The notes beneath the pieces are model-generated. The model was not told the origin of the DNA. It did not search any database and saw only the letters and a program-made list of their open reading frames with translations. The position numbers and the translations under genes were made by a program. Below, piece by piece: positions 1-9,281 of a DNA stretch of 64,000 nucleotides (within the stretch, counting starts at the first letter, position 1; each line of letters begins with the position of its first letter). Location: contig NZ_JALIEC010000009.1 of NCBI RefSeq assembly GCF_022867865.1, forward strand, positions 62,001-126,000, in the 5' to 3' direction. The stretch is from Phaeobacter sp. J2-8 (GTDB lineage Bacteria > Pseudomonadota > Alphaproteobacteria > Rhodobacterales > Rhodobacteraceae).

Positions 1-425
1 CTGGTCTGACGTTGGACGATGTGCTGGCGGCGACCGAATTTGTTGTGCCCTCGATCGAGATCATTGACGCGAGGGTGACCGAGCCCCGGCGCATCTTTGA
101 CACCGTTGCCGACAATGGCGCGGCGGCCGGATTGGTTTTGGGAACCAAACGGTTCCGCCCGGACGAGATTGACTGGCGCTGGGCCGGCGCGTTGTTCCGC
201 CGCAATGGCGAGATCGAAGAAACCGGTATTGCCGCCGGTGTCATGGATCACCCGGCCAATGCGGTTGCATGGCTGGGCAACAAGTTGGCGACTTACGACG
301 GCGGGCTGGACGCCGGGCACATGGTGCTTTCGGGCTCCTTTACCCGTCCGGTCTGGGCCGATCCCGGCGACCGGCTTGAGGCGGATTTTGGTCCGCTTGG
401 CACCGTTTCTCTTTCCTTTTCTTGA
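1..425 (+). CDS. FAH-family 2-oxo acid hydratase, C-terminal part (5' end outside window)
   Basis: The open frame enters from the left edge and ends at a TGA at 423-425, leaving about 140 residues. They match the C-terminal half of the fumarylacetoacetate hydrolase fold of the MhpD/HpaH type: an early VPSIEIID segment, a glycine/alanine stretch ending GLVLGTKRF, then MDHPANAVAWLGNKLA and HMVLSGSFT, which line the metal site in this family. Such enzymes hydrate 2-oxo-4-enoates or decarboxylate oxalocrotonate; related FAH proteins dehydrate 2-keto-3-deoxy-pentonates. The aldehyde dehydrogenase begins 17 bases downstream, so the two probably form one operon for a meta-cleavage or sugar-acid pathway ending in a semialdehyde. 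The exact substrate cannot be told from this fragment. Confidence 0.8.
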   Translation, partial: GLTLDDVLAATEFVVPSIEIIDARVTEPRRIFDTVADNGAAAGLVLGTKRFRPDEIDWRWAGALFRRNGEIEETGIAAGVMDHPANAVAWLGNKLATYDGGLDAGHMVLSGSFTRPVWADPGDRLEADFGPLGTVSLSFS

Positions 426-442
426 CCTTTCAGGAGCATATA

Positions 443-1893
443 ATGTCCGCACAACAACCCAAATATCTTATTGGTGACACTTGGGGCACGGCCTCGGATT
501 TGCCGCCGATGGCCGTGGTCAACCCCGCGACCGAAGAAACCCTTTATGATGTGCCGTGCTGCAGCCCCGATCACGTGGCGCAGGCGCTGGCCTATGCCGA
601 GGCCCGCTTTGCCGAATGGTCGGCATTGCCCGGTTGGAAGCGTGCGCAATATCTGCGACGCATTGCCGAAGAGATTGTCAAACGCCGCGAAGATTTCGGC
701 CGTGCCATCGCCACCGAAATGGGGCGGGTGCATTCCATGGCCGTCGGCGAAGCCGATTCCGCAGCCGAGCAATTTGTCTGGATGGCAGGCGAGGCAGAGC
801 GTATTTTCGGCCAGACCATCACCTCGCGGTTTGGCGGGCATCTCAGCATCACGCCGGAGCCTGTGGGAATCGTCGCCGCGTTCAGCCCGTGGAACTTCCC
901 GCTTGGCCTGCCCGCGCGCAAGCTGGCACCGGCGCTTGCGGCCGGGTGCGTGGTCATCCTGCGCCCGTCGGAACAGACGCCGTTGGTCGGCACCATTCTT
1001 GGCGAATGTTGTCAGGCGGCGGGGCTGCCCACGGGGTGGTTCAGATCCTGCAAGGTGATCCACAGGGGGTTTCGCCTGCATTGATGGACTCGGATGCTGT
1101 GCGCAAAATCTCGTTTACCGGCTCGACGCGTGTCGGGCGGTTGTTGATGGCGCAATCGGCGAAGACAGTGAAACGGGTGTCGATGGAATTGGGCGGCCAT
1201 GCGCCGCTGATCATTTGCCCCGATGCTGACGTGCCTGCGGCGGCGAAACTGGCGGCGAAATTCAAATTCATGAACACCGGCCAGATTTGCGGATCGCCCA
1301 GCCGGTTCTTTCTGCATGAGGCCGTGGCAAACGAATTCACCGATGTCTTCATGGCCGAGGCCGAAAAGGTGCAGATGGGCGATCCGATGTCCGCGGCAAC
1401 AACCATGGGTCCGATGGCCAGCCCGGCGCAGCTGGACAAACTGGAACGGCTGGTATCCGACGCGGTAGAGCGCGGCGCAACGCTGTTGCTTGGCGGCACG
1501 CGGGCGCGGGAACAGAACAAGGGCTTCTTCTTTGCGCCCACGGTTCTGGAAAACGTCACCGACGACGCCGAAATCATGTCAGAAGAACCCTTTGGCCCGG
1601 TCGCGTCGCTGACCACCTATTCCGATCTTGGGGATGCCATCACGCGGGCCAACAGCACGCAATACGGGCTTGCGGCCTATGCCTTTACCCGGTCCGAAGT
1701 GGTTGCGCGGCGGCTCTCGGCTGAGTTGCAGTCGGGCATGGTGGGGATCAACAATTTTCTGCTGTCGCATTACGAGGCGCCTTTCAGCGGCGTCAAACAC
1801 TCTGGTGTTGGCATCGAAGGCGGGCAGATGGTGATCAACGAATATCTGACGTTCAAAACGACGCACGCCGAATTCGAAGTGCCTGCCGCCTGA
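443..1893 (+). pseudogene. NAD(P)-dependent aldehyde dehydrogenase, frameshifted
   Basis: The ATG at 443 follows an AGGAG six bases upstream. The first frame gives about 200 residues of the ALDH N-terminal domain with the cofactor motif FSPWNFPL and a following LRPSEQTP segment. At the GGGG run 1033-1036 the frame breaks; adding one G restores GLPTG followed by VVQILQGDP, and the second frame continues to 1893 with FTGSTRVGR, the catalytic glutamate in MELGGHAP and the catalytic cysteine in NTGQICGSP. It resembles succinate-semialdehyde or alpha-ketoglutarate-semialdehyde dehydrogenases and would oxidise the semialdehyde made by the upstream pathway. All catalytic residues survive on either side of the break, so either a recent mutation or a homopolymer sequencing error is possible. 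Confidence 0.85.
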
Positions 1894-1919
1894 TCCGTTT
1901 CGGGTCTTTGGGGCAGGGG

Positions 1920-1951
1920 GGGATACCGCAGTGATGCGGTATCCCTTTTTT
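1920..1951 (+). terminator. Rho-independent terminator after the aldehyde dehydrogenase
   Basis: GGGATACCGCA (1920-1930) pairs perfectly with TGCGGTATCCC (1935-1945) around a GTGA loop, followed by six T residues. It lies between the convergent aldehyde dehydrogenase and GH127 genes and closes the first operon. Confidence 0.9.
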
Positions 1952-1953
1952 GT

Positions 1954-3897
1954 TTAATCCTTTAGCGGCAACCAGACCGCCATGGTGTTGTCGTCGCGGT
2001 TGTTCCACGCGAAGTAGGGGATCAATGTCGTGGTGACCGTGGCCTTTGGCGGTGTCGCCAGCGGGGCATAAAGCGCGTTGCCGGTCCAGGGCGCGCGCCG
2101 TGGCAGGTCCGCCTGCAACAGGGTGTTGCCCTTGAACAGCCCTTCGCCCGCAATGGGCGTCAGTTGGGTATGCGCGGTTAGCGCGACCTCGTCGATGCTG
2201 GTCCCGTCGGGCAGATCCGCCCCTTCAAGACAGTAGACCACCGGCCCCGCCATGATCGCCGCCTGACTGCGGGTTTCTTCGACCTCCGGGCGGGCGACCA
2301 TGATGCGCGGTGTGATGTCGAGCACCATTGTGATGACGTCGCCCTTGGACCAACGCCGGGTCAACGGCAGGTATCGCGGCCCCTGTCCGGGGGTGGCAAT
2401 CGTCTCGCCATTGATGGCCACGGCGGTGGACTGGCTCCACCCGGGAAGGCGCAAATGCACGGTGCATTCGTTTTCCGGCGCGGCATCCACCGTGATGCTG
2501 ACATCACCCGACCACGGGAAATCCGACACTTGCGACAGCGCGAGGTGCCCACCGGCGACTTCGGCTGCAAGTGTGTTGGTACCATAGAGATGCACCCAAA
2601 CCGCATCCGGGCCGGTGGAATAGGCCCAGCGATGCAGCCCGGCGATGGTGCGTGTGACCTGGGGTGGGCAACAATAACAGGTCCAGCGGGTCCAGCGACG
2701 TGGTGAATTGTTGTTGCCGATGAATTGCTTTTCACCATTGAACCGCAGCGGGTTGGAATAGGTGAAATGCGTGCCGGACAGCGACACACCGGACAGGCCG
2801 GTGTTATACATCACCTGTTCGATCACATCCCCATACCGCGCGTCACCGGTCAGTTGCAGCATCCGCCAGCTCCACATCGCGTTGGCGATATTGGCGCAGG
2901 TTTCATTATAGGCTGTGTCTGACGGCAGCTGATAGGGGCGACCATAGGATTCGGCGATCTGCTCGTATCTGGGGTGGCTGCGTTCCGATGTGCCTTTGTG
3001 CAACGCGCCAATTCCGCCGGTGATGTACATTTTGCGATAGGTCGAATCCTCCCAGATGCGGGTGATTGCCTGCATCAACGGCGCTTCGTCGGTTTCCATC
3101 ACCAGATCCGCAGCCCCGGCCCAAAGATAGGGGCCGGTCACGGCATGGCCCACGGCCTCTTGTTCCTCAAGAAGCGGCACACGCGCCTGGCTTTGATCGC
3201 CGTTGTTGCCGGGCATGTCGGGATGCGCGCCCCGGTTTTCCACAAAGATGCGCGCCAGTTCGAGATAGCGGGACGTGCCGGTTTCACGAAACAATTCCAC
3301 CAACCCCATGATCTGTGACGGGTTGAAACCAAACCGTGCCAAATCAGGGTCGCGGGTGATGAAACTGTCATAAAGATTGTCGGCGGCGTGAATGGCGATG
3401 TCCATCAAACTGTTTGCGCCGGTGACCTGGTGATGCAGGCAGGCCGTGGTGAAGAGATGGCCGAGGTTGTACATCTCGTGATGTTCGATGTCGGTCCAGC
3501 GGCCAAGATCGGTCAGGCTGATCTGTGTATTGAGATAACCGTCCTCCTCCTGTGCGGCGGCGATGATTTCGATGTAGCTGTCGAGCCGTTCGGTCAGCGC
3601 GGCGTCGGGGGAAACATCGGTCAGCAGCAGAATCCCGGATTCGAGCGCCTTGTAGCAATCGCCATCGCTCCAATATCGGCCGTGAAAGGTGCCGCCGCCG
3701 GCGGCCACGGCGCGGAAATTACCGAAATATGCTGCGTTTTCCGGGTCTTCCATGGCTTCCAGCACGCTGATGATCGACTCATGTCGGATCAGGTCCTGTT
3801 TTTCGGCCCAAAAGCCGCCGGTCCAGCGAACGTCTTTGTCGGCTGGTCGTTGCAATCGCGCGTGGGGGCTGATCGCTGTGACGGGTTTTCCATCCAT
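1954..3897 (-). CDS. GH127 (DUF1680) beta-L-arabinofuranosidase-like glycoside hydrolase
   Basis: This 647-residue protein has the full length and hallmark residues of family GH127. In HypBA1-type enzymes a zinc site is built from a Glu and three cysteines, one being the nucleophile; here these are seen as NETCAN (Glu and Cys near residues 332 and 334) and CYCCPP (cysteines near 407-410). The family removes terminal beta-L-arabinofuranose, and some relatives act on other furanosides. There is no signal peptide, so it should act on short oligosaccharides already imported. A TTG start at 3912 is possible, but the ATG at 3897 is preferred because GGAG lies about eight bases upstream. It diverges from the ABC operon at 4077, which suggests that transporter supplies its substrate. 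Confidence 0.88.
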   Translation of the reverse strand: MDGKPVTAISPHARLQRPADKDVRWTGGFWAEKQDLIRHESIISVLEAMEDPENAAYFGNFRAVAAGGGTFHGRYWSDGDCYKALESGILLLTDVSPDAALTERLDSYIEIIAAAQEEDGYLNTQISLTDLGRWTDIEHHEMYNLGHLFTTACLHHQVTGANSLMDIAIHAADNLYDSFITRDPDLARFGFNPSQIMGLVELFRETGTSRYLELARIFVENRGAHPDMPGNNGDQSQARVPLLEEQEAVGHAVTGPYLWAGAADLVMETDEAPLMQAITRIWEDSTYRKMYITGGIGALHKGTSERSHPRYEQIAESYGRPYQLPSDTAYNETCANIANAMWSWRMLQLTGDARYGDVIEQVMYNTGLSGVSLSGTHFTYSNPLRFNGEKQFIGNNNSPRRWTRWTCYCCPPQVTRTIAGLHRWAYSTGPDAVWVHLYGTNTLAAEVAGGHLALSQVSDFPWSGDVSITVDAAPENECTVHLRLPGWSQSTAVAINGETIATPGQGPRYLPLTRRWSKGDVITMVLDITPRIMVARPEVEETRSQAAIMAGPVVYCLEGADLPDGTSIDEVALTAHTQLTPIAGEGLFKGNTLLQADLPRRAPWTGNALYAPLATPPKATVTTTLIPYFAWNNRDDNTMAVWLPLKD

Positions 3898-3991
3898 ATC
3901 CTTGGTCTCCAATGATTTTTGGCCGTTTCGGCCGGTGGTTTGGGCTGCTGTGCAATCGGGCAGGTCCGTAGAAATTGCATCCCAATCAAGC

Positions 3992-4021
3992 TTGACGGAT
4001 GATGCATAAACATAATATGTT
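3992..4021 (+). promoter_or_regulatory. Putative promoter with overlapping palindromic operator
   Basis: TTGACG at 3992-3997 could be a -35 box for the ABC operon, with TAATAT about 15 bases downstream as a poor -10. AACATAATATGTT at 4009-4021 is a perfect 6-bp inverted repeat around one central base and overlaps the -10 area, a typical place for a repressor site. The GntR gene at 11889-12542 is a candidate binder, by position only. The rest of the gap 3898-4076 shows nothing else. Confidence 0.4.
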
Positions 4022-4076
4022 TGTTTTTATCGACAAAGCGCAATAGCAACGACAAAATTAAACGGAGGAGAACAAG

Positions 4077-5357
4077 ATGAAGAATTTGAAGCAGAGCGTG
4101 GCAACCTTTTGCCTCAGCCTGCCGCTGGCTCTGGGTGGGTTGACCATGACCGCCGCCCCTGTCGCGGCAGAAGGTGTGGTTCACCTGTTCCACCGCTCGG
4201 CCGCAGAACCGATGCGGGTGCCGCGGATGGCGATGTGGGGGGCATGTGCCGAACAGCTGAATATCGAGATCATCGAAAACTTCTCTCCGCCCAAGCAGTA
4301 CGAAGTGCAGCTGCCTGTGCAACTCTCCAGCTCGACCCCGCCAGACATCTATGCCTATTGGGCAGGCGGTCGGTCGCAGTTTCAGGCCGCCACCGGCAAG
4401 ATCCGTGCGATGAACGACATCTGGGAAGAGATCAAAGACAACTATCCAGCGGGCGTTCAGGCCACCAGCACAGAGCCTGACGGCAATGTCTACACCATCC
4501 CGACCACGTTCCAGCCCAATGTTTTCTGGTACAACAAGCGCGTCTTTGCCGAACATGATATCCAGCCGCCACAAACCTGGGACGAGTTCGTTGCGGTCGC
4601 GGCCAAGCTGAAAGAGGCCGGTGTCACGCCCTTCCTTCTGGGGTCGAAATCCGGCTGGGAGCCGCTTTTGTGGTTCGACTACATGGTGCTGCGGGTGGCA
4701 GGATCGGAATTCCGCAGCGGGCTGATGGCCGGCACCGAGAGCTATCTTGATCCCCGCGTGATCGAGGCGATGGAACTGTGGAAGGATCTGCTCGAGGCGG
4801 GTTATTTCAACGACCGCACCTCGTCGCTGGGTTGGCAGGAAATGGCCACCAAATTCGTCAACGGCGAAGGCGCGATGGAGCTGATGGGCACATGGACCGT
4901 CGGCAACTTCATCACCGCGGGTCTAGAGCCGGGCACCGATTTCGACGTCTTCGATTTCCCGCCAATCACCGAGGGCATCGAACTGGCCGTCGAAGGTGCG
5001 GTCGAAGGTTGGGCCGCCAGTGGCGCGGGTGAAAACACCGAAAACGCGCTGGCGATGCTGAAATGCGTATCCGAACGTGGCCCGCAAGAGCTGTTTGCCA
5101 AACAGGCCCAGCGGATGGCTGCGAACAAGGATGTCCCGGTCGATATCTACGAACCGGCCTCGTTTCAGCCGACGATCGAGAAGTTTCAGGACATGCTGAA
5201 TGCACCGTTCCACCAAAACCTGGAACTTGCGACACACCCCGGCGTGACCGAGGTGGCGAAGCGTGAATTGCCGCGGTTCCTTGCCTATCCGGATCAATAC
5301 ATGACCGTTTTGGAACTGCTGGAAGATCGCCGCACAGACGTGTTTGGCGGCAATTAA
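4077..5357 (+). CDS. Sugar ABC transporter substrate-binding protein (CUT1 type)
   Basis: This 426-residue protein has a Sec signal peptide (KNLKQS, a hydrophobic core, then APVAAEG with cleavage near residue 31) and the family-1 extracellular solute-binding fold. Segments such as PPDIYAYWAGG, YTIPTTFQPNVFWYNKRVF and FVNGEGAMELMGTWTVGNF are typical of CUT1 sugar-binding proteins. It would capture a mono- or oligosaccharide in the periplasm. GGAGG lies just upstream of the ATG. It is the first gene of a co-directional operon running to 11835 (two permeases, ATPase, EamA transporter, sulfatase, dehydratase), so the ligand may be a sulfated sugar. A large hairpin separates it from the permease. 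Confidence 0.93.
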   Translation: MKNLKQSVATFCLSLPLALGGLTMTAAPVAAEGVVHLFHRSAAEPMRVPRMAMWGACAEQLNIEIIENFSPPKQYEVQLPVQLSSSTPPDIYAYWAGGRSQFQAATGKIRAMNDIWEEIKDNYPAGVQATSTEPDGNVYTIPTTFQPNVFWYNKRVFAEHDIQPPQTWDEFVAVAAKLKEAGVTPFLLGSKSGWEPLLWFDYMVLRVAGSEFRSGLMAGTESYLDPRVIEAMELWKDLLEAGYFNDRTSSLGWQEMATKFVNGEGAMELMGTWTVGNFITAGLEPGTDFDVFDFPPITEGIELAVEGAVEGWAASGAGENTENALAMLKCVSERGPQELFAKQAQRMAANKDVPVDIYEPASFQPTIEKFQDMLNAPFHQNLELATHPGVTEVAKRELPRFLAYPDQYMTVLELLEDRRTDVFGGN

Positions 5358-5365
5358 GCAAAGAT

Positions 5366-5398
5366 TGGTCGGGCGGGGCACAGCCCCACGCCCGACCA
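5366..5398 (+). promoter_or_regulatory. GC-rich hairpin between binding-protein and permease genes
   Basis: TGGTCGGGCG at 5366-5375 pairs perfectly with CGCCCGACCA at 5389-5398, with a further GGGC/GCCC inner stem. No T run follows. It probably stabilises the upstream mRNA or causes partial termination, so that binding protein exceeds permease, as at malE-malF in enteric bacteria. Confidence 0.7.
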
Positions 5399-5420
5399 TA
5401 CGCAAGAGGAGGACACTGCC

Positions 5421-6296
5421 ATGAACGCCCGGCTTACGCCCTGGCTATTCCTGATGCCCGCGATTTTGATCTACGGCATCTTCGGCGCCTATCCGATTTT
5501 TCAGACCTTCGCCATCAGCCTGACGGATCAGGTTGGTGTTGCGGCACCGGGAAAATTCGTCGGGCTTCAGAATTATGCGGATCTGATCGGGGACGCATAT
5601 TTCCTTAATTCCCTGAAAAACACCGGCATCTGGGTGATCATGTTCCTGATCGTGCCCAATTCGCTGGCCATCACCATCGCGCTTCTGGTCAAACAGACGT
5701 TCTGGGGATCGAGCCTGATCAAGACCGTGTTTTTCCTGCCTTTGGCGCTGTCTTTTGCGATTGTGGGTGTGGTCTGGGGCTGGATCTATGAACCGGATGT
5801 CGGCCTGCTGGACCAATTGTTGATCAGCCTGGGACTGGAAGGTCTGATTGTGGAATGGTTGGGCCCTGATGCGGCGACCTATTCGGTGATCGCGGCGGCG
5901 GCCTGGCGGCAGACGGCGTTTGCCACGGTGGTGTTCCTCGCGGGTCTGTCGGCCATCCCGCAAGAGCTGATCGAAGCGGCCAAGGTCGATGGCGGCACGC
6001 GGCGCCAGATCTTCTTCCGCATCATGCTGCCGCTTTTGAAACCGGCCAGCACCATTGCGGTATCATCGGCGTTGATCCACGCGCTTCTGGCGACAGAGAT
6101 CGTGTTGACCATGACCGAAGGCGGCCCGTTCGGATCGTCCGAAGTGGTGGGATACCGGATGTATATGGAAACCTTCTGGAACTACAAATTCGGCTATGGC
6201 GCTGCGATTGGTGTGATTGTCACGCTGATGACAGCCATCATGGTGGTGCCCTATGTGCTCCGCATGGCCAAAGCCCAAGAACGAGATTGGAGCTGA
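5421..6296 (+). CDS. Sugar ABC transporter permease (MalF/UgpA type)
   Basis: The 291-residue membrane protein has about six hydrophobic segments, starting with TPWLFLMPAILIYGIFG, and the EAA loop EAAKVDGGTRRQIFFRIMLP near residues 185-205 that docks on the ATPase. It forms half of the membrane channel with the next gene. The ATG is preceded by GAGGAGG. Length and topology are normal for CUT1 inner-membrane subunits. It lies downstream of the binding protein and hairpin, within the operon that continues to 11835. Confidence 0.93.
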   Translation: MNARLTPWLFLMPAILIYGIFGAYPIFQTFAISLTDQVGVAAPGKFVGLQNYADLIGDAYFLNSLKNTGIWVIMFLIVPNSLAITIALLVKQTFWGSSLIKTVFFLPLALSFAIVGVVWGWIYEPDVGLLDQLLISLGLEGLIVEWLGPDAATYSVIAAAAWRQTAFATVVFLAGLSAIPQELIEAAKVDGGTRRQIFFRIMLPLLKPASTIAVSSALIHALLATEIVLTMTEGGPFGSSEVVGYRMYMETFWNYKFGYGAAIGVIVTLMTAIMVVPYVLRMAKAQERDWS

Positions 6297-6306
6297 GGGT
6301 CGGACC

Positions 6307-7206
6307 ATGACACATGTAACCACAGAAATGACCAATGGGTCGGATGCCGCCCAGGCGATTGACCGCGGATCTCTGCGCGAACGGTTCGAAGAGCCGGTCG
6401 TGCGGGGGAGCCAGATCCTCTTGCTGTTGCTCTTGGCGCTGGTGTTCTTCCTGCCGGTGATGGGCACGCTTCTGACCTCGGTGCGCACCATCCCCGACAT
6501 CACCCAGAACGGCGCCTGGGCACTGCCTTCGACCTATGAATGGGGCAACCTTGGCCGCGCCTTCATCGAGATGCTGCCCTATTTGCGGGCCTCGGTGATC
6601 ATCACATTGCCCTCGGTTGCGGGCACGTTGATGGTGGCGATGATGGCGGGATATGCGCTGAGCCGGATGCAGTTTCGCGGCCGGATCTGGATGTTCCTTG
6701 TGATCGTCTCGCTCAGCTTCGTACCGATCCATACCCAGCTGATCCCGGTGTTCCGGTTGATGTCGGATCTTGGCCTGCATGACACTTTCATCAGCCAGAT
6801 CATCGTGCACATCATGCGCCAGATCCCCTTTGCCGTGCTGATCATGACCAACTTCTTCAACACGGTGCCCGGTGAGTTGCGCGAAGCGGGTCGCATTGAC
6901 GGGGCCAGCGAATGGACGATCTTCCGGCGGATCTATGTGCCGGTGGCACGGCCTGCCTTGTCGGCGCTGATCGTGCTGGAATTCACCTGGATCTGGAACG
7001 ATCTGCTTTGGGGGCTGGTGCTGACCCAGGGCGCGGGCAAGAAACCCGTGACCGTCGGTATCCTGTCGTTCGAAGGCGAATACGAGATCGCCTGGAACAT
7101 GGTGGCCTCGGGGGCGGTTGTCGCCGCAATCCCGACGCTGGCTGTCTTCCTCGCCTTCCAGAAACACTTCATCCGCGGGATGACAATGGGATCGGTCAAG
7201 GGCTGA
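6307..7206 (+). CDS. Sugar ABC transporter permease (MalG/UgpE type)
   Basis: This is the second channel subunit, 299 residues from the ATG at 6307, placed 10 bases after the previous stop with GGAG and GAGG upstream. A longer open frame reaches upstream but would overlap the first permease, so 6307 is preferred. The N-terminal cytoplasmic stretch is followed by LLLLLLALVFFLPVMG and further membrane segments; the EAA-like loop is EAGRIDGASEWTIFRRIYVP. It pairs with the MalF-type subunit and the ATPase at 7234. Confidence 0.93.
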   Translation: MTHVTTEMTNGSDAAQAIDRGSLRERFEEPVVRGSQILLLLLLALVFFLPVMGTLLTSVRTIPDITQNGAWALPSTYEWGNLGRAFIEMLPYLRASVIITLPSVAGTLMVAMMAGYALSRMQFRGRIWMFLVIVSLSFVPIHTQLIPVFRLMSDLGLHDTFISQIIVHIMRQIPFAVLIMTNFFNTVPGELREAGRIDGASEWTIFRRIYVPVARPALSALIVLEFTWIWNDLLWGLVLTQGAGKKPVTVGILSFEGEYEIAWNMVASGAVVAAIPTLAVFLAFQKHFIRGMTMGSVKG

Positions 7207-7233
7207 GGCCCGGATCCGAATAGGAGATAAAAA

Positions 7234-8310
7234 ATGGCACATGTTACCATCAATCAGGTGATCAAGAACTATGGCGCGGTGCAGGCGATCAAGGGCATCG
7301 ACGTCGGTATCGAAGATGGCGAATTCGTCGCGCTGGTCGGCCCGTCGGGCTGTGGCAAGACCACGCTCTTGCGGATGATTGCCGGGCTGGAGGACATCAC
7401 CGGCGGCACCATCGAAATTGGCGGCAAGGTGGTGAACAACCTGCAACCCAAGGCACGCGATATCGCCATGGTGTTTCAGAACTACGCGCTTTATCCGCAT
7501 ATGAAAGTGGCCGACAACATGTCGTTTTCGATGCAGCTTGCCGGCGCTTCGAAAGACGAGATCAAGGAAAAGGTCGAGGATGCCGCGCGTATCCTGAACC
7601 TTGAACCCTACCTCGATCGCTATCCGCGCGAACTCTCTGGTGGGCAACGCCAGCGGGTCGCCATGGGCCGCGCCATCGTGCGCAATCCCAAGGTGTTCCT
7701 GTTCGACGAACCCCTGTCCAACCTTGATGCCAAGCTGCGCGTTTCCATGCGGGCCGAGATCAAATCGCTGCACCAGCGGCTGGGCACCACGGCGGTCTAT
7801 GTCACCCACGACCAGATCGAAGCCATGACCATGGCCGACAAGATCGTGGTGATGAGCGCGGGGCGGATCGAACAGGTCGGCACCCCGCTGGAACTGTACG
7901 ACGAACCGGCCAATCTGTTTGTTGCGGCCTTTATCGGCTCGCCTTCGATGAACCTGCTCGAGGCCGAGATCTGTGACGGCGGTCTGCGGTTCGGCGATGG
8001 CACCATCCTGGCCGCGACCGATACCGGCGAATACGGAACGGGCCGCTCTGTCATTGCCGGCATTCGCCCCGATACGTTCGAGCTGGCCGAACGGGGCTTG
8101 ACCGTGCAGGTCAATGTGACCGAGCCGACAGGCGCGGAAACCCAGGTGGTGGGCCAGATCGGCGACTCCCCCGTAACCTGTTTGATGCGCGAGCGGATCA
8201 GTGGCAGATATGGCGATGTGCTGCACGTCATGCCGCAGGGGCCGGTGCATTTGTTTGATCCCGACACCGGGCTGCGGTTGGGCACGGCCCGTACGGCCGC
8301 GATCAATTGA
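7234..8310 (+). CDS. Sugar ABC transporter ATP-binding protein (UgpC/MsmK type)
   Basis: This 358-residue ATPase has Walker A GPSGCGKTT near residue 36, Q-loop FQNYALYPH, signature LSGGQRQR, Walker [13 protein letters not shown] and H-loop YVTHDQIEAMT. The C-terminal 120 residues form the TOBE/MOP regulatory domain typical of the MalK branch. An AGGAGAT ribosome site precedes the ATG. It powers the transporter formed by the two preceding permeases and is the fourth gene of the operon. The next gene starts inside its stop codon region. Confidence 0.94.
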   Translation: MAHVTINQVIKNYGAVQAIKGIDVGIEDGEFVALVGPSGCGKTTLLRMIAGLEDITGGTIEIGGKVVNNLQPKARDIAMVFQNYALYPHMKVADNMSFSMQLAGASKDEIKEKVEDAARILNLEPYLDRYPRELSGGQRQRVAMGRAIVRNPKVFLFDEPLSNLDAKLRVSMRAEIKSLHQRLGTTAVYVTHDQIEAMTMADKIVVMSAGRIEQVGTPLELYDEPANLFVAAFIGSPSMNLLEAEICDGGLRFGDGTILAATDTGEYGTGRSVIAGIRPDTFELAERGLTVQVNVTEPTGAETQVVGQIGDSPVTCLMRERISGRYGDVLHVMPQGPVHLFDPDTGLRLGTARTAAIN

Positions 8311-9281
8311 CCAACGGTTGCCAGACATCCACGGGGGCGGCCTCGGTCGCCCCTGATTTGCCGCTGAATGCGCCAACGCCCCCCGCCGCGACGCGGTCGA
8401 TGATTGCGGGCATGGGGCTGGTGGCGCTGGCGGGGTGCATTCTGGCCAGCCAGGATGCCGCGATCAAGGAAATGACGGCGCGGCAATCCCCGATCCAGAT
8501 TTCCTTTGTGCGCTACTGCTGGCATGCGGTCTTTGTGGCGATCTTCCTTTGGGCGACCGGACGGCGGCGGATCTATCGCACGGCCCGTTTGCCGCTGCAT
8601 GTGGCGCGCGCGGTTTTGTTGCTGACGGCGTCGACCGCGATGTTTATCGCCATTGCCTTTGTCCCGCTGTCACAGGCCACGGTGATTCAGTTCCTGAGCC
8701 CCTTGGTGGTCACATTGCTGTCGGTGGTGTTCCTGGGTGAACGTATCGGATGGCGGCGGATCACCGCATTGGCGCTGGGCTTTGCCGGCGTGTTGGTGGT
8801 GATTGGTCCGCAACTGGGTGCAGAGGCTGGATTTTCCGCGATCTGGCTTTTGCCCTTACTGTCGGCCTTTGCGGCGGCGGGTTACGTGTTGATGACCCGG
8901 CGTTTGTCGGAACCGGCGGAAACCGTCCCGGCGATGGCGCTGATGCCGGTGATCTGTGTGCTGGTCCTGCTGCCCGTGCAGCCGTTTTTCTGGTCACCGA
9001 TTTCGGCGATGGATTTTGCGGTTCTGACGTTGCTTGGCTTCACCGGAACACTTGCCCATGTGGCCATCCAACTGGGGATGCAGGCCGCCCCGGCCTCGAT
9101 CCTGTCGCCGTTTCTCTACAGCCAGGTGATTTTCGCCAGCTTGCTCGGGATTGTGTTTTTTCGCGAACCGATGAGCATCGGGTTTGTCCTTGGCACATTT
9201 TTGATTGTCGGGGCCGGGCTTGCGATCTGGTGGATCGAACGCCCCCCCGCGACATCTTCAACCAGGAAAGTAGCGCAATGA
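8307..9281 (+). CDS. EamA/DMT-family membrane transporter
   Basis: The protein of up to 324 residues has about ten hydrophobic segments arranged as two EamA repeats, including the conserved SFVRYCWHAVFVAIF and ATVIQFLSPLVVTLLS regions. DMT proteins are mostly exporters or exchangers of small metabolites. The assigned start is a TTG at 8307 that overlaps the ATPase stop; an ATG at 8400 would give a shorter protein, so the start is uncertain. Its position between sugar ABC genes and a sulfatase, with a 4-base overlap to the latter, suggests it moves an intermediate or by-product of this pathway, but nothing in the sequence shows which. Confidence 0.85.
   Translation: MTNGCQTSTGAASVAPDLPLNAPTPPAATRSMIAGMGLVALAGCILASQDAAIKEMTARQSPIQISFVRYCWHAVFVAIFLWATGRRRIYRTARLPLHVARAVLLLTASTAMFIAIAFVPLSQATVIQFLSPLVVTLLSVVFLGERIGWRRITALALGFAGVLVVIGPQLGAEAGFSAIWLLPLLSAFAAAGYVLMTRRLSEPAETVPAMALMPVICVLVLLPVQPFFWSPISAMDFAVLTLLGFTGTLAHVAIQLGMQAAPASILSPFLYSQVIFASLLGIVFFREPMSIGFVLGTFLIVGAGLAIWWIERPPATSSTRKVAQ

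Noticed and set aside
443-1893. Programmed frameshifting as the cause of the broken frames
   Set aside because: The breaks occur at unrelated positions in unrelated families, in both directions, with no slippery heptamer or conserved downstream structure.
6238-8376. Long minus-strand open frame of 712 codons opposite the permease and ATPase genes
   Set aside because: It is antisense to clearly conserved ABC genes, has no domain or ribosome site, and its composition (rich in Arg, His, Gly) is that of a shadow frame.
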